Assembly (NCBI RefSeq): GCF_006716745.1 | Contig: NZ_VFPP01000001.1 | Coordinates: forward strand, 1,922,001 to 1,986,000 | Length of the DNA: 64,000 nucleotides | Direction of reading: 5' to 3' | Source of the DNA: Saccharothrix saharensis | GTDB taxonomy: Bacteria; Actinomycetota; Actinomycetes; Mycobacteriales; Pseudonocardiaceae | Shown: piece by piece, positions 1 to 9,057 of the stretch | Numbering within the stretch: position 1 is the first letter of the stretch | How the letters are laid out: every line of letters begins with the position of its first letter | Notes under the pieces: model-generated | Told to the model about the DNA's origin: nothing | The model's database searches: none | Seen by the model: only the letters and a program-made list of their open reading frames with translations | Position numbers and translations under genes: made by a program

Positions 1-3000
1 CAGTGGCCACTTCCACCAGTCGCCGCGTCACCACCTCGCGCACGTGCTCGTTCTCGTCCATTGCCGACCGGGAGAACGCCAGTTCGGTCGCCGGCCACTC
101 CGGCCATCGTCGTGCCAGGACTCGGAGAGCCTCATAGCGCACCTGCCAATCGGCGGATGCCGTCGAATCCAGTACCACCTGCCTGGAGGTCGACACGTCG
201 GGAAAACGCAGGTCGCAGTCGCGTACTCGTGCCATGGCGGTGGACCGCGGATTCGCAGTCGTCGCTGCGGCCGAGAGCACCTCCGGCCGCAGGCGCATCC
301 GGGCGTGGCGGGCGAATTCTCGCACAGACCAGACGACGTCGGTCTCCGCCTCCTCGACGGCTTTGATCGTCGATGCATGCCGCGGCCACCCGACCAGCAA
401 GGCGTCCAACGCGGCTTGCCGGTTCTTCCAACTGAGGTCGTGACACGCGGAGCTGAGGGTTCGCACCGTCTTCGGGTCGTCAGGATGGTATGCGGAAACG
501 ATCCGGATCGCCGATGACCGTACCGCCTGAAAGCCATCACCGAGCATACGCGTCACGGTGTCGAACGATGACGCGGCCACCGGCCGCGATTCGACGAGAA
601 GGTTGAGGGCAGTGTACCGAACAGAGTAGTGGAAGTCTGCCAAGGCGATCCGGATCGCCTCGTCCGATTCAGCCGAACCAGGACACCGCGCCGCACGTAC
701 TTCGAGTCCGACTGCGCGGGCACGGAAGTTCGGGTGGTGCCCGGCGTTCCGCAGGACGGACTTCACCCGATGTTCGTCCGCGATCGAGGTCAAGGCGAAC
801 TGGACCGTCGACCGGACGCTGTCGCTGGTGTCGCGGATGCCGATGCGGAACAGGTCCTCGTCGTCATCGGTGATCGACCGGAGCCGGGCCAGCCGGTCCG
901 CGCCCAACTGACGGGCGACAACGTCGGGATGGCGGAGGTCCGCGGCCCGGCAGGTCTCCTCGAAGGCGTTGCCGTCCGCCGCCCCGCGCTGCAGTTCCCA
1001 CGCTGCCACGGCGACCGCCGGTTCGTGGTCATGGCGGCCGATCGCCAGCAGGTCCCGGACTCGGCTGTCATGCGGTCGGCTGGTGGCGAGGTCGCGCAGG
1101 ACCCGCACACGCCGACTGGGCGCGGGATCCCGCGCGCAGTCCATCAACGAGGTGAACGTCGACTCCTCGTCCGGATAGGCACCTCGCAGTGCGGCGCCGG
1201 CGGCCTGGCGAACATTCTGCTCCGGGTGGCGCAGGGCCGCTTGGAGTCTCGAACGGGTCTCCGGCTCGTCGTGCCACCGCAGGCAGAGCGTGTCGGTAGC
1301 CAGCCTCCGCACCGTCCACTCGGTGTCGGTCATGGCCGCGGTGACCGCGCGGCGGACCGCCGGTGCATCCGGCTCGGTCAGGATCAGCGACTCGAGCGCC
1401 AGCCGGCGAATCTCACCCAACGGATCGGTGAGTCCGCGCCCGCGCGCGTTGCTCGTCTCGTCGTGGTCGGGCCAAGCCGCGAGGAGCACGGCCAGGCCGC
1501 ACCAGCGAACGTCCGGGTCCTCATCCCGGGAGAACCGGACGACCAGGCTCAACGCATCCGGGACCGCATCGCGGCGGGCGCCGACTACTTCGGCGGCCGC
1601 GAGGCGGACGTCCGGATCGGGATCGTCCGCCGCGGCCCGGACCGCGGCTGCGGCGCCTTCGCCGAACTCGGATCGGGCCGCGGCGTACAGATCGGCCCGG
1701 CGGATCGCCGAGGTCCGGCCGGCCGGGGTGGACGCGTCAAGCGCCTCCGGGTCGACAGCACGGGCAAGCGTTCCCGCCCAGCTCCGCAATCGGGTGTCGG
1801 GATCGTAGATGGCGGCGTCGATGACGGCGGTGAGCTCTTCGGTGCCCGACGCCAGGCTCGCCGACATCGTCGTCGCGGCGTAGCGCACCAGGTCGATGGG
1901 GTCACGCCGGCCCCCGTGCAGGGCGCGGACCGTCTCGGGCTCGTCGGGCCAGCGTGAAGCCAGTGATTCCAGGGCCGAGCGGCGCAGCTTCCAGAAGCGG
2001 CTCCGGGCCGCCCGGTGCAGGATCCGCACCGTTTCGGGCCGGTCGCCCCAGAACCGCGCCGCGACTTCGACGGCTGCCCGGCGAACGCTCTCAGCGGCGT
2101 CCTCGCACAGCCGCAGCACGGCCGGCAGGAAGTCGGACAGCCCCGGTGTGACGCCCGACAGGCTTCGCAGGGCCGCCGACCGGACCTCTGGGCTCGGATC
2201 GGTGATCCCGAGGTCGAGGGCCGGCCCGCCGTACTCGGCGAAGTTCGACAGGAGGGTCTCGAGCGCAGCTCGCCGAGCATCGGCGACCGGGTCTTCGGCG
2301 ACCACCGACTCCAGGATTGCGACGTACTCCCCTGGGTGGCCGATCGGGTCGGACCACACGGTCAAGGCGGCGACGCGAACGTCGCCGTCGTAGTCGTTCT
2401 GGGCGTGCTTCAGGACGTCGACCACTTCCGGGTCGTCGTGCCACCGCTGGGCCATGACTCGGACCGCGGCGAGCCGCACGCTCGGGTCGGCGTCCCGGAT
2501 CGCCCGCTTGGCGGTGTCGACGGACGCGACGTCGTCCGGCCACCGGCCAGCCAAGAGCTCGACAGCCGCCTGCCGGACGTCCTGGTCGCTGTCCCGCGCC
2601 GCGGCGCACACGCGGGCGAACACCGCGGGGTCCGTGGCGAAGCGCGCCACTACCGAGCGCAGCGCCGACCGCCGCACCTGCCACGCCGGGTCGCCGCAGG
2701 CGCGCAGCAGCAGCGCCATCGTGTTCCGCGGGTCGGCGGCGCCCACGGCCAAGGCGGTGACGGCCGCGTCGCGGACAGTCCGACTGGCGTCGCCCAGCAG
2801 CGCGCCGGTCACGGTGGGCCACGCCGCCGGCACTTCGTCCGCGTGCTGTGCCAGTGCTTCGATCGCCCGGCTGCGCACATCCGCGTCCGCGTCCTTCGCG
2901 GCGTGCAGCATCAGGTCGTGCGTCCGCCGGTCGTCCGGCCAGTTGGTGACCAGGACGTCGAGGCAGGTGCGGCGGACGAACGCCTCCTCGTCCGACAGGC

Positions 3001-5467
3001 CCTTCGCGACGAGCGCGATGGTCTCCGGTGCTGTCTTCCAGGACTGGGCGATGCCCAGGAACGCGGCTTCACGCTGCTGCGGGATGCCGCTGTGGGCGAT
3101 TTCGTGCAGAAGATCGCGGACGTGGTCGTCGTTCTGGAACAACGCGGCCAGGAACCGCGCGCCGAGCTTCGCGGCCGGGGTGGTGCTAGCGTACCGGCCA
3201 CGCCGCACGAACCAGTCGCGGAACGCGGCGCGCCCCGGCCAGGCCGAAACGGCGTTGAGCGCCGGGAGAACCGTCTTCTCGAGGTGTGACTCGCGGACGT
3301 CGTCGCCGAACGACCGCGTCGGTGACTCGAGCAGCTCCACGATCGCCCGCAGGGTTTCCTCGGCCGCGCTGGCCGCGGCGTTGACGTTGCGGATCTCGGC
3401 GATGCACTGCGCGGCCAGCGCGACCACGGCGAGCGGCCGCCGGTCCAGCGCCGACGAGCGGTGGGTGCCCGTGCTGCGGAGGAGGCGGTCGACGAGCCGG
3501 GTGGCCACCGTCGCGTCGACCATGCCGACGATCAGCCGGAGCACCTCGGCCCACGCCGGGTCCTCGCTGCGCGGCAGGATGACCTGGTCGACCAGGTCGT
3601 CCTCGGACAGGGTCTGGGCCTTCTCGAACCGGTTGACGACGTCACCGGCGCTGAAGAACTCCAGCAGGGCGCGGTGGACGAACCCGTAGACCCCCGAGCC
3701 GTACCGGGCGAAGATGAAGTTGCGCTCCCGCAGCTGCTTGACCATCGCCGTGCTGATCGCGGCCGCCTTCGCCGGTTCGTAGCGGAAGCGCTCGACCAGG
3801 TAGCCCTCGATGTCCTGGAGGAGGTCGCTCTCCAGCAGGCTGTTGCCGGCGAACCCGTGGCTGCCCACCTGCATCCGGATGGCCAGCTTGCGCAGCAGCT
3901 CCTTCTTGTCGTCCTCGCGGATGACGTCCGCGTCGATGTCTTCGTCGACCAGGTGCTTGTTGACGTCCCAGTGCTGGACGAGCACCGAGGCCGCGTGGTC
4001 GTAGACCTTCCAGCGCTCCCGGGGCAGTTCCTGGTGCTTGCCGATGATGGCGAGGATGGTGAGCAGCAGGGGGTTGCCGGCCAGTTCGCGAATGGGCGCG
4101 GAGTCGTTGATCGCCCGGGTGAGCCGCTCCCGGCGCACCTCGATGGCGGCCAACCGGTCATGCAGCGCGAGCTTGTACCACCGACGCAGGAAGACGTCGA
4201 TCTTCTGCGCATCCAGGTCCTGCACGGTGTACTGCACGAAGTCGGCGCCCCGGAAGACCCGCGGCCGGTAACCGACGACCCGCGAGGTCACGATCACCCG
4301 GGCGGCGGGGAACTGCGTCGCAAACCCGGCGATGCGGCGGGAGACCGTCTCGCGCAACCGCGGCTCGAAGATCTCGTCCAAGCCGTCGAAGACGACCAGG
4401 GCGCGCCCGTCTTCACGGAGGTAGGTCTCGACCGTCGACTCCTCGATCCCCAGCCCGTCGGTGCGCTTGCGGTAGTCGAGGTAGCTGCCGAAGGTCTCGT
4501 AGTCGTCGCACTTGAGCGCGTAGTCGCGCAGTTCGATGAGGATCGGCCGCCAGCCCTCGAAGGCGGCGAGAGCAGGCTCGGTGCGCTGTTCGGCCAGCGC
4601 CAGGACCAGGTACCGGGCGAGGGTCGACTTGCCCGCGCCGGGATCCCCGAGCAGCACGCACGTGCGGGCCAGGGGTGAGGTGAGCCCGTCGAACGCGCTA
4701 CGAGCGGGCTGGCGCCGGTACGAGTCGCGGGTCTGCTCCACGAGGTCCCGGTCCAGGCCGCGAGGCAGTTCCGAACTGGCCGGGGCAGCCTCCTCGGCCA
4801 GCTTCCGCAGCAGTTCCTTGGGCAGCTCGGTGTCCGGCATGTCCTCCCGGACATCCGGTTCGACGAAGACGTCCCTCAACGCGATCTGCAGGTGCTCATC
4901 GCGGTCGGGCGGGGTGAGCGCTTCGAGGTCGAGGCGCCGGTACTCCTGGACCAGGCGCGTGCAGTAGGCATCCCACGCGACGTCCGACCCCACCGCGACC
5001 TGGTGCCGCTCCTGCACGTGCCGGCCGACCGCCTCGGCGACCTTGGCCCGGAGGTCGTCCACGGCGACGAAGGTGTCGCACACGTGGGTGTCGAGGACGT
5101 GATCGCGGAAGGCGTCGATCAGCGCGGAGTCCCGGTCCATGGCCGAGCGGGGCCACGGGGCGTCGGGGTCCAGCACGAACATCAGCCGCGGCACCCCCGC
5201 CTCACCGGCGGTGCGGTACTCGAGTTCGGTGATCGAGGCGGTCTCCCGCGCCGGCACGAAGCCGTACCGCCAAGCCAGGACACCCACGTAGATGTCAGCC
5301 GTCCGGACGTCCTCCAGGCAGCGGTCGAGGGGTCGCTCCTCACCCGCGGTGTAGGTCTCCATGGCGATGTCGTCGACACCCAACCGCTGGAGGGCGAGCC
5401 GGATCGCACTGCGGCAGTGCTTGAGATCCTGGTAGGTCGAGGACACGTAGACGCGTAATGCGCTCAT
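1..5467 (-). CDS. DUF4062-NACHT-HEAT NLR-like protein (3' end outside window)
   Basis: The minus frame from the ATG at 5467 stays open through every stretch I checked and runs off the left edge, giving at least 1822 codons. Residues 4-110 match the DUF4062 domain (VYVSSTYQDL near the start, then an ADIYVGVLAWRYG segment). A NACHT NTPase follows: Walker A GDPGAGKST at about 274-282 and Walker B VVFDGLDE at about 357-364, with a TSR sensor-like segment after it. From about residue 760 to the edge the protein is made of HEAT-type units of the form D-x-x-VR-x-AA-x-x-x-x. This is the effector, switch NTPase and repeat-sensor layout of bacterial NLR-like (STAND) proteins, several of which act in anti-phage immunity; the role here is inferred. 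No membrane segment is evident. The start overlaps the stop of a 13-codon ORF (ATGA). Confidence 0.9.
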   Translation of the reverse strand, partial: MSALRVYVSSTYQDLKHCRSAIRLALQRLGVDDIAMETYTAGEERPLDRCLEDVRTADIYVGVLAWRYGFVPARETASITELEYRTAGEAGVPRLMFVLDPDAPWPRSAMDRDSALIDAFRDHVLDTHVCDTFVAVDDLRAKVAEAVGRHVQERHQVAVGSDVAWDAYCTRLVQEYRRLDLEALTPPDRDEHLQIALRDVFVEPDVREDMPDTELPKELLRKLAEEAAPASSELPRGLDRDLVEQTRDSYRRQPARSAFDGLTSPLARTCVLLGDPGAGKSTLARYLVLALAEQRTEPALAAFEGWRPILIELRDYALKCDDYETFGSYLDYRKRTDGLGIEESTVETYLREDGRALVVFDGLDEIFEPRLRETVSRRIAGFATQFPAARVIVTSRVVGYRPRVFRGADFVQYTVQDLDAQKIDVFLRRWYKLALHDRLAAIEVRRERLTRAINDSAPIRELAGNPLLLTILAIIGKHQELPRERWKVYDHAASVLVQHWDVNKHLVDEDIDADVIREDDKKELLRKLAIRMQVGSHGFAGNSLLESDLLQDIEGYLVERFRYEPAKAAAISTAMVKQLRERNFIFARYGSGVYGFVHRALLEFFSAGDVVNRFEKAQTLSEDDLVDQVILPRSEDPAWAEVLRLIVGMVDATVATRLVDRLLRSTGTHRSSALDRRPLAVVALAAQCIAEIRNVNAAASAAEETLRAIVELLESPTRSFGDDVRESHLEKTVLPALNAVSAWPGRAAFRDWFVRRGRYASTTPAAKLGARFLAALFQNDDHVRDLLHEIAHSGIPQQREAAFLGIAQSWKTAPETIALVAKGLSDEEAFVRRTCLDVLVTNWPDDRRTHDLMLHAAKDADADVRSRAIEALAQHADEVPAAWPTVTGALLGDASRTVRDAAVTALAVGAADPRNTMALLLRACGDPAWQVRRSALRSVVARFATDPAVFARVCAAARDSDQDVRQAAVELLAGRWPDDVASVDTAKRAIRDADPSVRLAAVRVMAQRWHDDPEVVDVLKHAQNDYDGDVRVAALTVWSDPIGHPGEYVAILESVVAEDPVADARRAALETLLSNFAEYGGPALDLGITDPSPEVRSAALRSLSGVTPGLSDFLPAVLRLCEDAAESVRRAAVEVAARFWGDRPETVRILHRAARSRFWKLRRSALESLASRWPDEPETVRALHGGRRDPIDLVRYAATTMSASLASGTEELTAVIDAAIYDPDTRLRSWAGTLARAVDPEALDASTPAGRTSAIRRADLYAAARSEFGEGAAAAVRAAADDPDPDVRLAAAEVVGARRDAVPDALSLVVRFSRDEDPDVRWCGLAVLLAAWPDHDETSNARGRGLTDPLGEIRRLALESLILTEPDAPAVRRAVTAAMTDTEWTVRRLATDTLCLRWHDEPETRSRLQAALRHPEQNVRQAAGAALRGAYPDEESTFTSLMDCARDPAPSRRVRVLRDLATSRPHDSRVRDLLAIGRHDHEPAVAVAAWELQRGAADGNAFEETCRAADLRHPDVVARQLGADRLARLRSITDDDEDLFRIGIRDTSDSVRSTVQFALTSIADEHRVKSVLRNAGHHPNFRARAVGLEVRAARCPGSAESDEAIRIALADFHYSVRYTALNLLVESRPVAASSFDTVTRMLGDGFQAVRSSAIRIVSAYHPDDPKTVRTLSSACHDLSWKNRQAALDALLVGWPRHASTIKAVEEAETDVVWSVREFARHARMRLRPEVLSAAATTANPRSTAMARVRDCDLRFPDVSTSRQVVLDSTASADWQVRYEALRVLARRWPEWPATELAFSRSAMDENEHVREVVTRRLVEVAT

Positions 5468-5505
5468 GCGGGCTCGGGGCGGCCGTCAGGCGGGTTTGCG
5501 CTCAT
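5464..5505 (-). other. possible 13-codon leader ORF before the NLR gene
   Basis: An ATG at 5505 follows AAGGAG with only a 2-base spacer, encodes MSANPPDGRPEPA, and stops in an ATGA overlap with the NLR start at 5467. The NLR start itself has no clear Shine-Dalgarno sequence, so it may be translationally coupled to this short frame. The first nine bases of both frames (ATGAGCGCA) are identical, so a small duplication could also explain it. Confidence 0.3.
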
Positions 5506-5630
5506 CGCTCCTTCAAGGCACCGGATGACGCGGTGGGAGGTCCGGATACTCGTCCTGGTCGAAGTCGAGCACGACCACGTTACAAGGTGCGGCTCGGTGC
5601 GGTGTGCTCCCGGCTGGAGGCTCCGGAGGC

Positions 5631-6221
5631 TCACGCTGCTTCGTCACGGCCCGTCCGGGCCGATGTGCAGATGACGAGCGGGTCGATCCGCCGGGTGTGG
5701 ATACGGGTGAACTCCGCCAGCGCCAGTGCGTACGCGGCCTGGTCCGGGGATGCGGCGAGGTGACCGGGCAGTGGTGGGTGGAGGGCGACGATCACGATGC
5801 GGCCTCCCGGTCCGAGCAGCTGGAGGGCGTTGGCCGCGACCGCATCACTCAAGTCGGCGGTCAGCGTCTGGAACAGCAGGCTGGACACAACCACGTCGAA
5901 CGACCCGGCAGGCGCGACGAAGGACTCCGCCCGCTCGACCCGGAACCGGGCCGCGGGGTGCAGTCGGCGGGCCTCGGCGATCATCGGTTCCGACGCGTCG
6001 ATGCCGAGTGCGCGGGCACCCGCGCTCGCGGCGAGGGCGGTGAGGTAGCCGGTTCCGCAGCCGAGGTCGAGCACCCGGTCATCGGGCCGGATGTCGGCGA
6101 TCCTGAGCACTTCGGTGAACAACCGCCGTCGCCTGCCGACGAAGGCCGCCGACGAGAGGATCTCGTAGGCCTTGGGATGGCGGGTGTAGTCCGGTGTAAC
6201 GATCATCGTGCTCGCAACCAT
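5631..6221 (-). CDS. class I SAM-dependent methyltransferase
   Basis: About 196 residues with a UbiE/Methyltransf_11-type fold. The SAM-binding motif I reads VLDLGCGTGYLTALAA and is followed by the acidic motif ALGIDASEPMI, a motif near ERAESF, and a post-I strand FDVVVSSLLFQ. The substrate cannot be predicted from sequence. I chose the ATG at 6221 (MVASTMIV) because the longer frame begins with a TTG at 6242 and has no convincing ribosome site. The gene is convergent with nothing: it sits between the NLR gene and a decayed NACHT gene that reads divergently from about 6259, so the two share a very short promoter region. Confidence 0.85.
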   Translation of the reverse strand: MVASTMIVTPDYTRHPKAYEILSSAAFVGRRRRLFTEVLRIADIRPDDRVLDLGCGTGYLTALAASAGARALGIDASEPMIAEARRLHPAARFRVERAESFVAPAGSFDVVVSSLLFQTLTADLSDAVAANALQLLGPGGRIVIVALHPPLPGHLAASPDQAAYALALAEFTRIHTRRIDPLVICTSARTGRDEAA

Positions 6222-6258
6222 GCCATAGGCGGCACCGATCAAGGAGTGGGACCGCGGC

Positions 6259-7766
6259 GTGAGTGATGTGCTGGTGCGTCGAAGCGCGCTTACCTGGCTC
6301 CTCGGCGCCGTTGGTGTGATCGCGGTGGGCTATGCCGTGGTTCTGCTGGTTGATCACGTTGGTCGAGGCGCTGACGCGCAACCACACCTGCGTGGAACCG
6401 GTTCCGGTGCTGTTGAACCTGGCCGCGTGGCAGACCGACGCGCTCCAGGACTGGATGGTGGCCGAGGCCGCCCGACAGCACCGCCTGCGGGAGCACGTCG
6501 TGCGCGACCTGTTCGACCGTGGTGGCTGTTGCCGGTGCTGGGCGGCTTGGACGAGGTGCCCGAAGAGCACCGGCGCAGGAAGCTCGAAGTGATCTCCTCG
6601 TGGATGGGTGAGGTGCGGGCGTGTGTGGTCACCTGCCGCACGGTCGAGTTCGGCGAGGTCCTCGGCGAACTCGGCGAGCGACTAAGCTTCGCCGCCGTGG
6701 TCGAGATGCGGCCGATCTCCCCGGATGACGCCGCCGAGTACCTCTACTCCAACAGCGCCTCCCGGGACCGCTGGCGGCCGGTGATCGACCTCGTCGAGCG
6801 CGAACCGGACGGTCCGCTGGCGAAATCCCTGACCACACCGCTGATGGCCTACCTGACCCGCACCGCCTACCGGGAACCGTCGACCGATCCGGTGCGGCTG
6901 ACCGCCTTCGAGTCGACCGCCGAGATCGAGGAGCACCTGTTCCGCGCCTAACTCCCCGCGGTGTACGGCCCGCGTCCGTGGGCGGTCTCCCACCAGCGCT
7001 ACACCGTCGGCCAGGCCCGTCGCTGGCTGACCACGATCGCCGAGGAGTCGCAGCACCTCGGGTTCGAACCGGCTCGGACCTTGCGGTCGACCGGAGCCGT
7101 CAGAGCAGCGATCGTCATCGCGTTGACGTCGGCGGCCTGGGCCGCCAAGACCCTCGCCGGTACCACCGTCGCCGGCGCGATCGGCTCCTCGGCGATCACC
7201 GTCGTCGCCTTCGTGGTCTTGGGAGCACTCATGGGCAAGGTCACGTGGAGAGCGGCGATCTGTGTGCACCTGGGTTTCCTGGCGGCCGGAGCGGTCCTGT
7301 TGTCCGTCGAGATCCTGGCGGGGTGGACAGTTATAACGCTGGCAGCCGTCATGGCGACCCGGTTCCCCCGGCTCGTGGTGGTCCTGATCATCGTGGTGCC
7401 GCCCGCGACCTGGTGGGCTGTGATGGCCGCGGCAGGGCTGGACGGGGCGTGGCGGGTTCTCCTCGGTGTCGTCCTGGCGATCGCGGCGCTCTGCCTGGTC
7501 GCGACTTCGGTGCCTGGATCGGACGCGTCATCACCGCAGCACGAGGACGGCTGCCCCTGCGGCTCGGCACCTTCCTCCGCGATGCCCACGCTCGCGGCGT
7601 GCTGCGGAGGTCCGGCGACGGCTGCCGGCTGCGCCACGAGCAGTCGCGCCGCCACCTGGCCGGCGAACGAGGCACATCACGCGACCGGGCGCAGGAGCTC
7701 GATCCCACTCATCGGCGGAGGCGGTGCGTGGCTGGGCCGAGCGGACTCAGTCCTGCACGGCCGTGA
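6259..7766 (+). pseudogene. decayed membrane NACHT protein, relative of the gene at 20434
   Basis: Three reading frames must be joined to recover one NACHT protein. It begins with an ORF carrying a membrane helix (LLGAVGVIAVGYAVVLL). The next recognisable piece (PVPVLLNLAAWQTDALQDW, about 6400) lies in a second frame and is already past the P-loop, so the Walker A region is deleted. The first frame resumes at about 6530 with LLPVLGGLDEVPEE (Walker B) and ends at a TAA at 6949-6951 in HLFRA*LPAVYGP. The same frame then continues from 6961 through ARRWL and several membrane helices to about 7500. A further shift gives RLGTFLRDAHARGVLRRSG. Each piece aligns by eye to the protein at 20434-23814 (for example LTSFLRDAHAKGILRSTG). 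No WD40 part is seen. It is non-functional as written. Confidence 0.85.
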
Positions 7767-7864
7767 TCACGCACGATCACCCGACCGGCGACGAGCCCTG
7801 CCCCGACCGGGCACACGTCCGGGACAACGCGCTCACCGCTTCCGCTGCGTGGCGGCGCGAACGG

Positions 7865-8428
7865 TCAGGGGTGAGTGGTCGACTTCTCGAGGACCTGCAT
7901 GAACGCGCGGGACCACGGGGGGAGGTCCGGCCAGCCGCGGCAGGACACCATGGGGCCGTCCACGACGTCGGGTTCGTCGACGAAGGTGGCGCCGGCCAGT
8001 TCCATGTCCCGTTTGAGGGGCGGGAACGCCGCCGTGGTGCGGCCGCGCAGGAGGCCCAGGGCGGCGGGTACCTGGGGACCGTGGCAGATCGTGCCGACGG
8101 GCAGGCCGCGGTCGAAGAAGTGGGTGACGATGCGAGCCACGTCCGGGTCCGTGCGGATGTACTCCGGCGCACGGCCGCCCGGGATGATCAGGGCGTCGTA
8201 GTCCTCCGGGTCGACCTCGGCGAAGGCCAGGTCGACGGGCAGCACGTGGCCCGGTTTCTCGGTGTAGGCGTCCCAGCCGGGTTCGAAGTCGTGCACCACG
8301 AGCTTGACCGCGCGGGTCGTCGGCGCCGTGACGACCGCCTCGTGGCCGCCTTCCCTCAGGCGGAAGACCGGGTACATCGAATCGAGCTCCTCGGCGGCGT
8401 CGCCGGTGAGGATCAGTGCTCGCGCCAT
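7865..8428 (-). CDS. DJ-1/PfpI family protein
   Basis: 187 residues starting MARALILTGDAAEEL; the ATG at 8428 has GAGAAGGG seven bases upstream, so I prefer it to the upstream in-frame start at 8497. The DJ-1/PfpI (class I glutamine amidotransferase-like) fold is shown by DYDALIIPGGRAPEYI and the nucleophile elbow TICHGPQVPAALGLL, whose Cys is the expected catalytic residue. Members act as proteases, glyoxalases or chaperone-like deglycases; which applies cannot be decided. It is monocistronic between the NACHT pseudogene and a transposase remnant. Confidence 0.88.
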   Translation of the reverse strand: MARALILTGDAAEELDSMYPVFRLREGGHEAVVTAPTTRAVKLVVHDFEPGWDAYTEKPGHVLPVDLAFAEVDPEDYDALIIPGGRAPEYIRTDPDVARIVTHFFDRGLPVGTICHGPQVPAALGLLRGRTTAAFPPLKRDMELAGATFVDEPDVVDGPMVSCRGWPDLPPWSRAFMQVLEKSTTHP

Positions 8429-8672
8429 GGTCGTTCCCTTCTCCACCGGCGCAGCGGGCGTCGCGGCGGGTCGAGGCGGTGCAGCGACTGTCCACACACG
8501 ACGGAGGACGGTCGGTGCGTCCTGCTGTGGGCATCGTGACCAAGTGGCGGCGTGGGCGATCCCCGGCCCAGCGTGGCACGACGACGATCGCGATCACAAG
8601 CAGCGACGACCGATCGGCCGTACGTGCGCGCGATCCTCGGCGAGGCGTTGCCGGCGTGTGGCGCACGGCGCC

Positions 8673-8752
8673 GTGCCCGAAATCGGGCAAGGCGTTTGGA
8701 CCGGTGGTTGGCTGTGGTCATGCCGGAGGCCGTAAGAGACGAGGTGCCGGAC
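8673..8752 (+). repeat. 80-bp duplicated segment, copy A
   Basis: Aligns without gaps to 24127-24206 (copy B) with 7 mismatches in 80 bases by eye. Both contain a small inverted repeat (GCCCG-AAATC-GGGC in this copy) followed by an ATG. In copy B that ATG opens an intact gene upstream of glmS; in copy A the reading frame is lost right after the repeat ends and an IS630 remnant follows about 10 bases later. Copy A is therefore a truncated duplicate of a promoter plus the first 11 codons. Confidence 0.85.
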
Positions 8753-8762
8753 AGGCGCACGA

Positions 8763-9057
8763 CAACCCCACGCCTTCAGCCGACTCACCGGGAAGATCCA
8801 CCACCGGATCCGGTGCCGCAAACGCCGCGCCGAGTTCCTCGACCTGCTCAAGATCCCGCGCGCCCGTGGCTCGACCAGCGGCTCTACCCGGTCGTGGACA
8901 ACTTCTCCCCGACCGGCACCCCGACGTCCGCCAGTGGGTCGCTGACAACGACGCCGAGTCGGTGTTCCTGCCGACCTGCTCCAGCCGGCTGAACTGGATC
9001 GAGACCGACTTCGCCGCCCTGCGCCGCTTACGGGCTGCTGGTGCGGCAGTCAGTGCG
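8763..9057 (+). mobile_element. IS630-type transposase remnant
   Basis: Pieces of the C-terminal DDE domain survive in three frames: TGKIHHRIRCRKRRAEFLDL from about 8783, then WLDQRLYPVVDNFSP from about 8868, then HPDVRQWVADNDAESVFLP and SSRLNWIETDFAALR from about 8919. Joined, these match the typical IS630 arrangement in which VVDN carries a catalytic Asp and NWIE the catalytic Glu. Two frameshifts and the lack of the N-terminal half make it inactive. I saw no terminal inverted repeats. The remnant abuts the stop codon of the GAF gene at 9058. Confidence 0.8.

Noticed and set aside
629-4678. long plus-strand frames opposite the NLR gene
   Set aside because: Their residues are rich in Arg/Ala/Gly with no motifs, while the minus frame gives DUF4062, Walker motifs and HEAT repeats.
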